Source of the DNA: Glycomyces sp. NRRL B-16210
GTDB taxonomy: Bacteria > Actinomycetota > Actinomycetes > Mycobacteriales > Micromonosporaceae
Assembly: GCF_000719515.1 (NCBI RefSeq)
Contig: NZ_JOGR01000002.1
Span: 248,001-312,000, forward strand
DNA: 64,000 nucleotides
Reading direction: 5' to 3'
In this document: one piece after another, positions 46,514 to 55,592 of the stretch
Position numbering within the stretch: position 1 is the first letter of the stretch
Layout: every line of letters starts with the position of its first letter
Program-made: the position numbers and the translations under genes
The notes under the pieces: generated by a model
What the model was told of the DNA's origin: nothing
What the model saw: only the letters and a program-made list of their open reading frames with translations
Databases searched by the model: none

Positions 46514-47536
46514 CTACGCCTCGGCCGTGCTCTCCCTCGCCACCAGCCGGTGCGGGGCCACGACCTCCTCTGCCGGGGCGTCCGGCTCCTCGATCCTGGC
46601 TGTGATCCGCCGGACCGCTTCCCGCGCGATGAACGGCGTGTCCAGCGAGACCGTGCTCAGCGACGGCCGCGAGAACCGCCCCTCCTCGATGTCGTCGATC
46701 CCGACCACTGCCACGTCCTCCGGCACGCTCAGCCCCGCGTCGAACACCGCCCGCATCGCGCCCACCGCCAGCAGGTCCGAGAAGCAGAAGATCGCGTCAG
46801 GCCGCGGCGACAGCGCCAGCAGCGCCCGCGCCGCCTCGTACCCGTCCGTGCGGCTGTAGTGCGCCGCCGGCGTCGCGTACTCGGCCGGCACCTCCAGTCC
46901 CGCCTCCTCCAGCGCCGTCTCGTACCCGGCGGTCCGCTGGAGCGGGGTCGCGTACTCCTCCATCGGTTGCGCGCCGATCGCCGCGATCCGCGTGCGCCCG
47001 ATCGCGACCAGGTGCGCCACCGCGTCCCGCGCCGCTCGCACGTTGTCGATCGCCACGTGGTCGTAGCGCCCGTCGAACTCGTGCTCGCCCAGCAGCACCA
47101 GCGGCATGTGCTTCGAGCGGTGCATGTCGAGCAGCTCCGACTTCGTCACGAGCGGGCTGAAGAGGATCCCGTCGAACAGCATCGCCCGGTCGTCGCCCAT
47201 GAGCAGGCGCCGCTCGCGCTCGTGGTCGTGGCCGGTCTGGTCGATCATCACGCGGTATCCGAACTCGGCGGCCGCGTCGATCACGTCGCGGGCCAGTTCG
47301 CTGAAGTACGGTACGTCGATCTCGGGGACGACGAGCGCGAGCATCCCCGTGCGGCCCGTGCGCAGGGTGCGGGCCACTGGATTGGGGCGGTAGTCGAGCT
47401 CCTCGATCGCGCGCTGCACGCGCTGGCGCATTCGGGCGCTGACGTGCGCGTATCCGCTGACCACGTTGGAGACCGTGCGGACGGAGACCTGCGCCAGATC
47501 GGCGACGTCGCGAAGTGTTGCCGGCATGGGTCCCAT
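46514..47536 (-). CDS. LacI-family repressor of the sugar ABC operon
   Basis: 340 residues; ATG 47530 (MPATL) is as likely as 47536 (MGPMPATL). HTH ATLRDVADLAQVSVRTVSNV with hinge helix RPNPVARTLRTGRTG; then periplasmic-binding-like core: MLALVVPEIDVPYFSELARD, GILFSPLVTKSELLDM, VAIDNVRAARDAVAHLVAIG, DAIFCFSDLLAVGAMRAVFD, VAVVGIDDIEEGRFSRPSLS. It is divergent from the sugar-binding protein gene; two matching palindromes in the 72-base gap are its likely operators. The inducer is probably an oligosaccharide imported by the transporter. Confidence 0.94.
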   Translation of the reverse strand: MGPMPATLRDVADLAQVSVRTVSNVVSGYAHVSARMRQRVQRAIEELDYRPNPVARTLRTGRTGMLALVVPEIDVPYFSELARDVIDAAAEFGYRVMIDQTGHDHERERRLLMGDDRAMLFDGILFSPLVTKSELLDMHRSKHMPLVLLGEHEFDGRYDHVAIDNVRAARDAVAHLVAIGRTRIAAIGAQPMEEYATPLQRTAGYETALEEAGLEVPAEYATPAAHYSRTDGYEAARALLALSPRPDAIFCFSDLLAVGAMRAVFDAGLSVPEDVAVVGIDDIEEGRFSRPSLSTVSLDTPFIAREAVRRITARIEEPDAPAEEVVAPHRLVARESTAEA

Positions 47537-47543
47537 CCTACCG

Positions 47544-47560
47544 TTTGCAACGTCGGCAAA
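47544..47560. promoter_or_regulatory. LacI-family operator 1
   Basis: TTTGC-aacgtcg-GCAAA, immediately upstream of the LacI gene. Same half-sites as operator 2 at 47573-47590. Confidence 0.75.
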
Positions 47561-47572
47561 GGGGTGCTAGAT

Positions 47573-47590
47573 TTTGCACACGTTGGCAAA
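47573..47590. promoter_or_regulatory. LacI-family operator 2
   Basis: TTTGC-acacgttg-GCAAA, 18 bases before the start of the sugar-binding protein gene. Site centres are about 30 bp apart, near three helical turns, so both could be occupied on the same face. Confidence 0.75.
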
Positions 47591-47608
47591 TCACACAAGG
47601 GAGTGTCC

Positions 47609-48970
47609 ATGCAACGCCATCTCCTCCGGCGACGGGCCGTGCTCGCATCCGCCGGCCTCGCCGCCGCGGCACCCGCCCTCGCCGCATGCGGCCCCGACAT
47701 CACCGCAGGTGACGACTCCGGGGAGTCGAGCGTCCTGAAGGCGCCGACCGCAGACAAGCCCGAAGGCGAGATCACGATCTGGGACCGCTCAGGGGACCTC
47801 TTCGAGGTCTTCGAAGGCGTCATCGCCGATTTCAACGCGGCCTATCCCGGCATCACGGTCAACCACGTCGCGGTCGACATCGACGCCAAGCTCCAGAACA
47901 CCCTCATCACCGGCACCGAAGTCCCAGACGGGGTCTTCCTCGACGACGCCAAGATCGGCGGCTTCGCCGACTACCTGTGGGACCTCAGCGAGGTCCTCGC
48001 GCCCTACAGCGCCGACATCGCGCCGCAGAAGCTCGAGGTCAACACCATCGACGGCGGCGTCTACGGCGTGCCCTTCGACCTCGACCCGGGCCTGCTGTTC
48101 TACAACGCGACCGCGCTGGAGGCCGCGGGGATCGACGCCGAAGCGATCGCCACCTACGACGACCTGCTCCAGGCCGCCCGCGACTACCAGGCCGCCGTGC
48201 CCGGCTCGGGCCCGATCCACCTGGAGCAGTCCGCGTTCCTCGGCCAGCTCCAACTCGAGATGTACGCGAGCCAGCTTGGCACCTCCATCGCCGACGCCGA
48301 CGGCGAGCTGCGCCTCGACACGCCCGAGTTCGAGCGCATCCTCACCTTCCTCGACACCGTCCGGCAAGAGGGCCTCGGCACCCGCGCCGAGTACCTCACG
48401 CCCACCGACATCGCCGAACTGGAGAACGGCAACCAGGTCTTCTACCCCTGGGCCATCTGGTTCAGCTTCGCGCCCCAGCAGCTCCTCACCGAGACCAGCG
48501 GCGACTGGCGCGCCATGGAACTGCCCGCCTGGGACGCCAGCGGCCCCCGCTCGGGCGCCATGGGCGGCTCCTCGTTCGTCCTCCCCAAGCAGGGCGCGAA
48601 CGCCGACCTCGCCTGGCTGTTCTACGAGTTCCTCATGTTCAACGAGGCCGGCTACACCGCCGTGTGGGGCCCGAACGAGGTCTACCCCGAAGGGCTCACC
48701 ACCTCGATCCCCAGCTACCTGCCCGCCGCCGACCCGTCCGCGCCGCTGTTCGAGCCGATCGCCGCCCTCGGCGGCCAGGACCTGTGGGCCGTCGCCACCG
48801 AGGCCGGGGCCCAGATCCCCGGCGGCGCGCCCACGCCCGCCTGGTGGGCCGGCGCCGTCGACTACCTCGGCAACGACCTCCAGCGGATGCTCGACGGCGA
48901 CCTCACCCCGCAGGAGGTCCTCGCCAAGTCCGCCGACGACATCCAGACGAACCTGGTCGACCGCCAGTGA
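47609..48970 (+). CDS. Sugar ABC transporter substrate-binding lipoprotein
   Basis: 453 residues; AAGGGAG precedes ATG 47609. Signal with RRRAVLASAGLAAAAPALAAC (Tat-like arginines, lipobox LAAC, Cys about 28). Then EGEITIWDRSGDLFEVFEGV, FNAAYPGITVNHVAVDIDAK, VPFDLDPGLLFYNATALEAA, MGGSSFVLPKQGANADLAWL: the family 1 solute-binding plan used for oligosaccharides (cluster-B-like). First gene of a four-gene operon (binding protein, two permeases, GH2); the next start overlaps its stop by four bases. No ATPase gene is present; a shared MsiK-type ATPase elsewhere is expected in actinomycetes. Confidence 0.93.
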   Translation: MQRHLLRRRAVLASAGLAAAAPALAACGPDITAGDDSGESSVLKAPTADKPEGEITIWDRSGDLFEVFEGVIADFNAAYPGITVNHVAVDIDAKLQNTLITGTEVPDGVFLDDAKIGGFADYLWDLSEVLAPYSADIAPQKLEVNTIDGGVYGVPFDLDPGLLFYNATALEAAGIDAEAIATYDDLLQAARDYQAAVPGSGPIHLEQSAFLGQLQLEMYASQLGTSIADADGELRLDTPEFERILTFLDTVRQEGLGTRAEYLTPTDIAELENGNQVFYPWAIWFSFAPQQLLTETSGDWRAMELPAWDASGPRSGAMGGSSFVLPKQGANADLAWLFYEFLMFNEAGYTAVWGPNEVYPEGLTTSIPSYLPAADPSAPLFEPIAALGGQDLWAVATEAGAQIPGGAPTPAWWAGAVDYLGNDLQRMLDGDLTPQEVLAKSADDIQTNLVDRQ

Positions 48971-49884
48971 CCGCGACAGCCGCCCGCACCGGTGCCGCGC
49001 GCCCCCGGCGCGGCATCGGCGGACCCCGCATGCGCAGGCGACTCGCGCCGTACCTCTTCGTGCTGCCGTTCGTCGCCGTGTTCCTCGCGTTCAGCGTCTA
49101 CCCGCTGTACTTCACCGCCCGGCTCAGCTTCACCGACTGGCGCGGCACCGGGGCCGCGACGTGGGTCGGCTGGGACAACTACACCTACCTGCTCACCAAC
49201 CCCTCCTTCTGGGGGTCCCTGGGCAACTCCGCGGTGCTGTGGCTGCTCATCGTCCCGGTGCAGATGGCGCTCGGCGTGCTCGTGGCCGTGCTCCTCAACT
49301 CCGCGAAACTCAAGCTCCGCGGGCTCTACCGGGTGGCGTTCATCGTGCCGTTCGTGACGCCGCTGGTCGCCGTCGCCCAGATCTGGGTGGTCCTGTTCGA
49401 CCAGCGGTACGGCGCCGTGAACGCCCTCCTCGGGGCCTTCGGCGCCCCCGAGGTCGGCTGGCTCACCACCAGCGCCTGGGCCAAACCGACCCTCGCGCTG
49501 CTGTTCCTGTGGAAGACCACCGGGTTCATCGTGATCATCCTCCTCTCAGGACTCCAGTCCATCAACGGCTCGATCTACGAGGCCGCCGACCTCGACGGGG
49601 CCTCCAAGTTCCGTCAACTGTGGAGCATCACGGTGCCGCTGCTGCGCCGCACCATCGGCTTCGCCGTCGTGCTCCAGACGCTCGCGGTGTTCCAGATGTT
49701 CGCCGAGCCGTTCGTCGTCACCCAAGGCGGCCCGTACAACTCGACGACCACCGCCGGCTACTACCTCTACAACCACATCACCCGGGCCGACCTCGGCACC
49801 GGCGCGGCGAACTCGTTCCTCCTGGTCGTCCTCGTGATGGCCCTGTCGCTGCTGTTCGTGCGACTCCTGCGAGCGAAGGACTGA
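48967..49884 (+). CDS. Sugar ABC transporter permease (MalF-like)
   Basis: 305 residues; GTG 48967 overlaps the previous stop. Six membrane helices, beginning YLFVLPFVAVFLAFSVYPLY and including AVLWLLIVPVQMALGVLVAV, LYRVAFIVPFVTPLVAVAQI and ALLFLWKTTGFIVIILLSGL. EAA loop YEAADLDGASKFRQLWSITV. Typical GGPYNSTTTAGYYLYNHI motif near the C-terminus. It forms the channel with the next permease. Confidence 0.94.
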   Translation: MTATAARTGAARPRRGIGGPRMRRRLAPYLFVLPFVAVFLAFSVYPLYFTARLSFTDWRGTGAATWVGWDNYTYLLTNPSFWGSLGNSAVLWLLIVPVQMALGVLVAVLLNSAKLKLRGLYRVAFIVPFVTPLVAVAQIWVVLFDQRYGAVNALLGAFGAPEVGWLTTSAWAKPTLALLFLWKTTGFIVIILLSGLQSINGSIYEAADLDGASKFRQLWSITVPLLRRTIGFAVVLQTLAVFQMFAEPFVVTQGGPYNSTTTAGYYLYNHITRADLGTGAANSFLLVVLVMALSLLFVRLLRAKD

Positions 49885-49886
49885 CG

Positions 49887-50747
49887 ATGGCCACCACCAC
49901 TGAGCGCGCCCGCCCGCGCATCGCCTCGCACGCCTTCCTGATGCTCCTGCTCGTCGCGTTCCTCGCCCCCGTGGCCTGGGCGCTCGTGTCGGCGTTCAAA
50001 CCCGCGAACGAGATCATCCGCAATCCGCTCTCCTTCGACCCGACCACGTTCACCCTCGACAACTACATCGCGATGTTCCAGGACGTCCCGATCGGCCAGG
50101 GCTTCACCAACACCGCGATCGTGCTCCTCTTCAAGGGCGCCATCACGATGTTCTTCGCCCCGCTCGCGGCGTTCGCGTTCGCCAAGTACCAGTGGGCCGG
50201 CAAGAACCTCGTCTTCGGCGCGGTCCTGGTGACGCTCATGCTGCCCACCATCGTCCTCATCATCCCGCTGCTGCTGGAGATGAAGGAGCTCGGCTGGGTC
50301 AACACCTACCAGGCGCTCATCCTGCCCGGCGCGGTCGACGCGTTCGCGATCTTCTGGATGCGCCAAGTGATCAGCGCCGTCCCCGACGAACTGCTCGACG
50401 CCGCCCGCGTCGACGGCTGCGGCGAGTTCGCCATCTTCTGGCGCGTCATCGTCCCCGTCATCCGGCCCGGCCTCGCCGGGCTCGCCGTCCTCACCGTCAT
50501 GAACATCTACAACGACTTCGTCTGGCCCGTGGTCGCCGCGAACTCCGAGCGCATGTCGACCCTCCAGGTCGTGCTCTCCACGCTCGCGCAGAACATCACG
50601 GGCAACCGGATCGGCGCCGACTACGCGACCGTCACCGGTGAACTCCTCGCGGCGAGCTCCGTCGCACTCGTCCCGCTGCTGGTGCTCTTCATCCTGCTCC
50701 AGCGGCATTTCATCAACGGCATCCTCGCCGGCAGCGTGAAGGGCTGA
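49887..50747 (+). CDS. Sugar ABC transporter permease (MalG-like)
   Basis: 286 residues; ATG 49887 is 2 bases after the preceding stop. Helices include AFLMLLLVAFLAPVAWALVS, ITMFFAPLAAFAFAKY, FGAVLVTLMLPTIVLIIPLL and LVPLLVLFILLQRHF. EAA loop LLDAARVDGCGEFAIFWRVI. It ends with RHFINGILAGSVKG, the standard MalG-type C-terminus. Partner of the upstream permease. Confidence 0.94.
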   Translation: MATTTERARPRIASHAFLMLLLVAFLAPVAWALVSAFKPANEIIRNPLSFDPTTFTLDNYIAMFQDVPIGQGFTNTAIVLLFKGAITMFFAPLAAFAFAKYQWAGKNLVFGAVLVTLMLPTIVLIIPLLLEMKELGWVNTYQALILPGAVDAFAIFWMRQVISAVPDELLDAARVDGCGEFAIFWRVIVPVIRPGLAGLAVLTVMNIYNDFVWPVVAANSERMSTLQVVLSTLAQNITGNRIGADYATVTGELLAASSVALVPLLVLFILLQRHFINGILAGSVKG

Positions 50748-50750
50748 CCC

Positions 50751-52841
50751 ATGACCGCATTCCCACCCGAGACCACCGCCCCGCGGCCGGAGTACCCGCG
50801 GCCCGACCGCGACCGGTCGGAGCGCTGGCTGAACCTCAACGGCCGCTGGGACTTCGCCGCCGACGGCTTCGAGGGCCCGATCACGGTCCCGTTCGCGTGG
50901 GAGAGCGGGGCCTCGGGGGTGGGCCGCACCTGGCTCGAACGGGGCGTCTACCGCCGCACCGTGACCGCGCCCGCGGAGTGGGCCGGGGCCCGCGTGGTGC
51001 TCTCGTTCGGCGCGGTCCACCACCATGCCGCGATCCGCATCGACGGCGAACCGGTCGGCGAGCACTCGGGCGGCTACGAGTCCTTCGAGTTCGACGTGAC
51101 GGACCTGCTCGTGCCCGGTGCGAGCGCCGAACTCGAAGTCGAGGTGTCGGCGCCGGCCGACAAGCGCGCGATCCCGCATGGCAAGCAGCGGTCGATCCCG
51201 CGCGACGACTACGACGGCGTGTCCTTCACGCCCACTTCGGGAATCTGGCAGACGGTGTGGCTGGAGGCGCGCGGGCGCACCTACGCGCGCTCGGTGGTCC
51301 TGCGCGGCGACAGCCTCACCGGCATCGACGTCACGGTGGTCCTCGAAGGCGACGCCCCGGCCGGAGCGCCCGTGCGCGCCGCCGTCGAGTCGGGCCCCGC
51401 GATCGACCTGACGGCCGCCGCGGACGGCATCGCTAAGGGCCGCATCGAGATCCCCGACGCGGTGCTGTGGACTCCCGAACGCCCGCATCTGTACCGCGTC
51501 GAGGTCACCACCGGCTCGGGCGACGGCGCGGACCGCGTGAGGGCCACGACCGGCCTGCGCCGCTTCGAGTCCCGCGGCGAGGAGCTGTACCTCAACGAGG
51601 AACGCGTCTACCTCCGCGGCGTGCTCGACCAGGGTTACTGGCCCGACACCGGGCTCACCGCCCCCGACGCGGCCGCGCTCCTGCGCGACCTGGAACTGGC
51701 CCGCAGTCTCGGCTACAACCTGGTGCGCAAGCACCTCAAGTTCGAAGAGCCCCTGTGGCTCCACGAGGCCGACCGCACCGGGATGCTCGTGTGGGCCGAG
51801 CCGGCCTGCCCGAGCCGGTTCTCGCCGGAGGCGGCGGCCGCGTTCGAGGCGCAGCTCCCGGCGATGGTCGAGCGCGACGGCAACCACCCGAGCATCGTGA
51901 TCTGGGGCCTGTACAACGAGGAGTGGGGCCTGGACTGGGACATCCCGGGGAGCCCGGCGCGCGCCGAGGCCGCCGTCCACGCCTTTGAGCGGCTGCGGGA
52001 ACTCGACGCGACGCGGCCGATCGTGGAGAACTCCGGCTGGTCGCACGTGCGCACCGATCTGGTCGACTGGCATTACTACGAACCGGATCTGGGCCGGTGG
52101 AAGGACGCCGTGGCCCGCATGGCCGCGGGGGAGCAGGACGCGTTCGCGGTCCGACTCGGCCCGGACTTCACTGTGGACAAGTCCTTCTACGGCTCGGCGG
52201 ACGTGCCGCGCCGGGGCCTGCCGATCGTCAACAGCGAGTATGGGGAGGGCTTCACGAGCCTCGAACGGGCCTGGCACCTGCGTTGGGAGACACAGGAACT
52301 GCGCCGCCACGACCGCTTCGCCGGGTACGTGTACACCGAGTTCGCCGACGTGGAGCACGAGGCCGCGGGCCTGCTCGACGCTTCGCGCCGCCGCAAGGAC
52401 TGGGGCGGGTGCGTCCCGGCCGACGTCAACGCCGACACGGTGCTGGTGCTCGATCTGGTGCCCGCCGCGGCCGGAGCGGACATCGCGGTGCCCGAGGCGC
52501 CGTTCGCCCTCGACGCGCACGTCTCGCACCACGGCCCGAACGCGGTGTCCGGCACCGTGAACGCCGCCTGGGTCCCGGCCGGGACCCCGTTCGGGACCGC
52601 GGTTCCGGCGTCCGAGGCCGCGTCAGAGCCGGTGAAGGCCGAGCCGTTCCGGCTCTCGCCGGCGGTCACCGTGACCGTCCCGCCCGCCGCCGGGCCCGCG
52701 CGCCTGCTGGTGTGGTTCGCGGACGCCGAGGGCTGGGTCTTGGCCCGCGCCTACCTCGACGCCGCCGAGATCGAACCGCCGAACCGCAGGGGCGCAAGGC
52801 CGGGGGAGTTCGAAGGCGCACCGGTCCCCGGGCTCGCCTGA
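50751..52841 (+). CDS. Cytoplasmic GH2-family glycosidase
   Basis: 696 residues, no signal peptide; start 3 bases after the permease stop. Sugar-binding jelly roll (LNLNGRWDFAADGFEGPITV, GVYRRTVTAPAEWAGARVVL, GEHSGGYESFEFDVTDLL), Ig-like domain, then the TIM barrel with acid/base Glu390 in WGLYNEEWG and nucleophile Glu496 in VNSEYGEG. GYNLVRKHLKFEEPLWLHEA is typical of the GH2 group containing beta-galactosidase, beta-glucuronidase and beta-mannosidase-like enzymes; which one is not clear. Last in the LacI-controlled operon, so it probably cleaves the imported oligosaccharide. Confidence 0.92.
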   Translation: MTAFPPETTAPRPEYPRPDRDRSERWLNLNGRWDFAADGFEGPITVPFAWESGASGVGRTWLERGVYRRTVTAPAEWAGARVVLSFGAVHHHAAIRIDGEPVGEHSGGYESFEFDVTDLLVPGASAELEVEVSAPADKRAIPHGKQRSIPRDDYDGVSFTPTSGIWQTVWLEARGRTYARSVVLRGDSLTGIDVTVVLEGDAPAGAPVRAAVESGPAIDLTAAADGIAKGRIEIPDAVLWTPERPHLYRVEVTTGSGDGADRVRATTGLRRFESRGEELYLNEERVYLRGVLDQGYWPDTGLTAPDAAALLRDLELARSLGYNLVRKHLKFEEPLWLHEADRTGMLVWAEPACPSRFSPEAAAAFEAQLPAMVERDGNHPSIVIWGLYNEEWGLDWDIPGSPARAEAAVHAFERLRELDATRPIVENSGWSHVRTDLVDWHYYEPDLGRWKDAVARMAAGEQDAFAVRLGPDFTVDKSFYGSADVPRRGLPIVNSEYGEGFTSLERAWHLRWETQELRRHDRFAGYVYTEFADVEHEAAGLLDASRRRKDWGGCVPADVNADTVLVLDLVPAAAGADIAVPEAPFALDAHVSHHGPNAVSGTVNAAWVPAGTPFGTAVPASEAASEPVKAEPFRLSPAVTVTVPPAAGPARLLVWFADAEGWVLARAYLDAAEIEPPNRRGARPGEFEGAPVPGLA

Positions 52842-52845
52842 CATA

Positions 52846-52875
52846 GCGGAGGGACCGGCCGCCCGGTCCCTCCGC
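52846..52875 (+). terminator. Terminator of the sugar operon
   Basis: GCGGAGGGACCGG (52846-52858), loop CCGC, CCGGTCCCTCCGC (52863-52875), then AAAGC. Perfect 13-bp stem starting 5 bases after the GH2 stop. Confidence 0.85.
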
Positions 52876-52977
52876 AAAGCCGTTCACGTGCCGTCATCCG
52901 CGGAGTTTCAAGCGCAGTTGACGGTGATGTCGAATAACGGCGAGCCGTGTTGCGGCATCCCTGGTTCCATTGCGGGC

Positions 52978-53790
52978 ATGACGAACAACGCGCAACGCTT
53001 CCGCGACCTGCACACCGGCCCGATCCTGCGCCTGCCGAACTGCTGGGACGCCGCCAGCGCCGCGGTCATCGCCGCCGCCGGGGCACCGGCCGTGGCGACC
53101 ACCAGCGCCGGGGTCGCCTGAAGCCTCGGCCTCCCGGACGGCGACGCGCTCAACCGCGAGACGGCCGTGGCCGCCATCGCCCGGATCGTCCGGGCCGTGG
53201 ACGTCCCGGTGTCGGCGGACATCGAATCCGCTTACGGCGCAACGGCGAAGGAGGTCGCCGAGACGCTCCGCGCGGTTGCCGACGCCGGCGCCGCAGGCGT
53301 CAACATCGAGGACACAGTGGCCGAGACCCCCGATTCCTTGCGGCCGATCGCCGAGCAGGCAGAACGCCTCGCGGCGGCCCGGGAAGGGGCCGGTCCTGCC
53401 CTGTTCATCAACGCCCGCATCGACCTCTACCTGGCCGGGATCGGACCCGAGGACACCAGGTTCGAAGCCGCCGTCACTCGCGCCGCGGCCTATGCAGAGG
53501 CGGGCGCGGACGGGATCTTCGTGCCGGGCCTGACCGACCCGGACACGATCGCGGCGCTGGCCGAGGCGATCGAGTTGCCGCTGAACGTGATGGCCGGTCC
53601 CGGCGCGCCGGCGCCGTCGGTCCTCGAACGGCTCGGGGTCGCCCGGGTCAGCCTGGGCCCGGGGGTCGCGGCGGTGGCGTATGCGGCGGCGCGGAAGGCT
53701 GCGCTCGCGCTTTTCGAAGCGGACTCGTACGAGGCGGTCGAGGGCGGCCTCGACTACGGCACGATGCAGGGCCTGCTGGGCACGGAGTGA
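52978..53790 (+). pseudogene. Isocitrate lyase/PEP mutase-family gene broken by one in-frame TGA
   Basis: From ATG 52978 to 53790 the frame is intact except for TGA at 53119-53121 (codon 48). The two sides join without loss: ATTSAGVA-stop-SLGLPDGD, where family members have Trp (SAGVAWSLG-PDGD), so TGG to TGA is the likely change. Other marks: FRDLHTGPILRLPNCWDAAS, VPVSADIESAYG, AGVNIEDTVAETPDSL, FINARIDLYLAG, GADGIFVPGLTDPDTI, LPLNVMAGPGAPAPSVLERL. The family makes or breaks C-C or P-C bonds next to a carboxylate (oxaloacetate- or methylisocitrate-type substrates). Codon use shows little decay, so loss is recent or the base is a sequencing error. Confidence 0.82.
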
Positions 53791-53825
53791 ACGGCGAGGG
53801 TTCCGGGAGCGAATGGTGATGGCAG

Positions 53826-54184
53826 GAGCGACCGGGCCCGCGAGGGACCAAGCCGATCGGCCCCGCCGCGCGGACAACCCAGCCGGAAGTGGCCGGGCCC
53901 GCGAGGAACCGAGGCCGGAGGCGGGGTCGTGTTAGGCGTGTAGGGCAAGCGACCAGGCCTGATTGGGACTGCGGCCGGGCCCTGGGGCTGCGTTCGGAGT
54001 GTAGAGAACGAGACCGGGCCCGTTCGGAACCGAGGCCGAGTTCCGGGGCCGTGTTCGGTCAGTTGAGAGAGCGACCGGACCCGCTCGGAGCTGAGACTGG
54101 GCACAAGGCCTGTGCTCGGCGTGTTGAGAGAGCGACCGGGCCCGTTCGGAACCGAGCGGCGACTGGTCCGTCGCCCGATTACGG
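53826..54184 (+). repeat. About 61-bp degenerate tandem repeat, six copies
   Basis: Units begin near GAGCGACCGGGCCCG at 53826, about 53887, 53947, 54007, 54069 and 54130 (steps 60-62 bp) and share CGGGCCCGTTCGGAACCGAG and GTGTTCGG-GTTGAGAGAGCG. Nothing gene-like lies in 53791-54376. Confidence 0.82.
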
Positions 54185-54243
54185 GCGGAGGCTTTCGTGC
54201 GGGAACCGGCGCAACGCGCCGGCTCCCGCACGAAAGCCTCCGC
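54185..54243 (+). terminator. Very long hairpin (28-bp stem, one mismatch)
   Basis: Arms 54185-54212 and 54216-54243 with loop AAC; the outer part GCGGAGGCTTTCGTGCGGGA pairs fully. It directly follows the 61-bp repeat array. It could end transcription from the disrupted gene 52978-53790 or from the opposite strand. Confidence 0.65.
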
Positions 54244-54376
54244 TTCCAGGTGTTCCGTGCGTCCCGGCAAAGGAGCCGATGCGCAACAGCCTCTATGTAC
54301 TCCGCGCGTGCCGGCTGAGGCGCCGATGCGCAGCACCGAATCCTGTTCCGATGTCAGGCGACCGAACCCGGGACCG

Positions 54377-54823
54377 TCACCGGGTCGGTTCGTCGCGGAT
54401 CATGCAGGTGAGGCGGCCGGTGCAGACGCGACGGCCCTCCTCGTCGCTGACGATGACCTCGTAGGTCGCCGTTGAGCGGCCGCGGTGGATCGGTGTTGCT
54501 TCGGCCGTGACGGAGCCTTCGCGCACGGCCCGGTGGTGCGTCGCGTTGAGGTCCACGCCCACGGCGATTCTGCCCGGACCTGCGTGGAGCATGGAGCCGA
54601 TCGAGCCGAGGGTCTCGACCAGGACGCCCGAGGCGCCGCCGTGGAGGAGCCCGTAGGGCTGGCGGTTCCCTTCGACCGCCATGCGCGCGGTGAGGCGCTC
54701 GGGTGCGGCCTCCAGGATCTCGATGCCCATGCGCTGGCCCAGTTCGCCGGCGGAGAACAGCTTTTCGAGGTCCATGCCCGCGTCGGCGAAGCGTTCGAGG
54801 ACTTCAGGGGGAAAGACGGTCAT
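54377..54823 (-). CDS. Hotdog-fold acyl-CoA thioesterase (PaaI family)
   Basis: 148 residues from ATG 54823. GELGQRMGIEILEAAPERLT, the hotdog helix NRQPYGLLHGGASGVLVETL (HGG motif with catalytic Glu), GVDLNATHHRAVREGSVTAE and TATYEVIVSDEEGRRVCTGR. This is the PaaI/DUF4442-like pattern of 4-hydroxybenzoyl-CoA-type thioesterases, hydrolysing aromatic or short acyl-CoA. The open frame continues upstream to 55594 through the 81-bp repeats, but the protein family begins at this ATG. Confidence 0.92.
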   Translation of the reverse strand: MTVFPPEVLERFADAGMDLEKLFSAGELGQRMGIEILEAAPERLTARMAVEGNRQPYGLLHGGASGVLVETLGSIGSMLHAGPGRIAVGVDLNATHHRAVREGSVTAEATPIHRGRSTATYEVIVSDEEGRRVCTGRLTCMIRDEPTR

Positions 54824-54883
54824 ATCTGGCGGCTCCAATCCGTGTCGCGCCAAGTGTAGGGCGCGGGGCAGGGCGTGAGCCTT

Positions 54884-55450
54884 GAGAAGCCGCGACCGCT
54901 GGGTGCTGATTTCGCGGCTCGACGGACTCCGGTTCGGCCGGTAACCAGGACAGGGGATGAGCGTGGAGAAGTCGCGACCGCAGTGGCGCGTTTCGTGGAC
55001 ACGACGAGTACCGGTCCGCCCGCGAACCGGGGCAAGGGTGGGTCTAGAGACATCGCTACCACGGGGGACGTATCCCGGGCACGACGAATACCGGCTCGGC
55101 CGAGAATCGTGGGCGGGGGCGAGTTCTGAGAAGTCGCCACCACGGTGGCGTTTCCCAGGCACAACGGACACAGGTTCGCCCGGGAGTCGTGCCCGGGGGC
55201 AAGTTTTGGGAAGCCGCGACCGTGCGGCGGGTTTCGCCGGGCCGACAAACTCCGGTCCGCCCCCGGAACCGGGGCAGGGGGCGAGCTTTGGGATCCCGCG
55301 ACCATGGGTGTGTTCGGCGGGCAAGGCAGATCCCGGTTCGCCCGGGAACCGTGGGCGGGGAGCGAGTCTTGAGAAGCCGCGTGCGCAAGGCGTTTCGTGG
55401 GCACGACGAACACCGGTTTCGCCGAGAACTGTGGGCCCCCGGTTCAACAA
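54884..55450 (-). repeat. About 81-bp tandem repeat, seven copies
   Basis: Units start at 54884, 54966, 55047, 55128, 55208, 55290 and 55371 (steps 82, 81, 81, 80, 82, 81). Each has GAGAAGCCGCGACCG, a GGGCACGACGAACACCGG-like middle and GTGGGCGGGGGCGAG. As 81 is 27 codons, frames stay open on both strands, giving 27-residue pseudo-repeats (on the reverse strand PRFPGEPG..., RARLPGEPVSVV...). No ribosome site or family match supports translation. Confidence 0.9.
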
Positions 55451-55592
55451 ACCTGACCTATGGGTACGACATTTCGGGTCGGATTCAGGGCGGTGTGTGT
55501 CGAGCGTCACTCCATGCGTGGCGAGTGAGTGCACGGTCGGGTGTTGCGGGGCGAGTGTCCGCGTGATCGTGTGTTGTGGAGCAAGCGCCTGC

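Noticed and set aside
53119..53121. Selenocysteine or Trp recoding at the in-frame TGA
   Set aside because: The family has Trp, not Cys, at this place, no SECIS-like hairpin is evident just after it, and TGA is used as a normal stop throughout the window.
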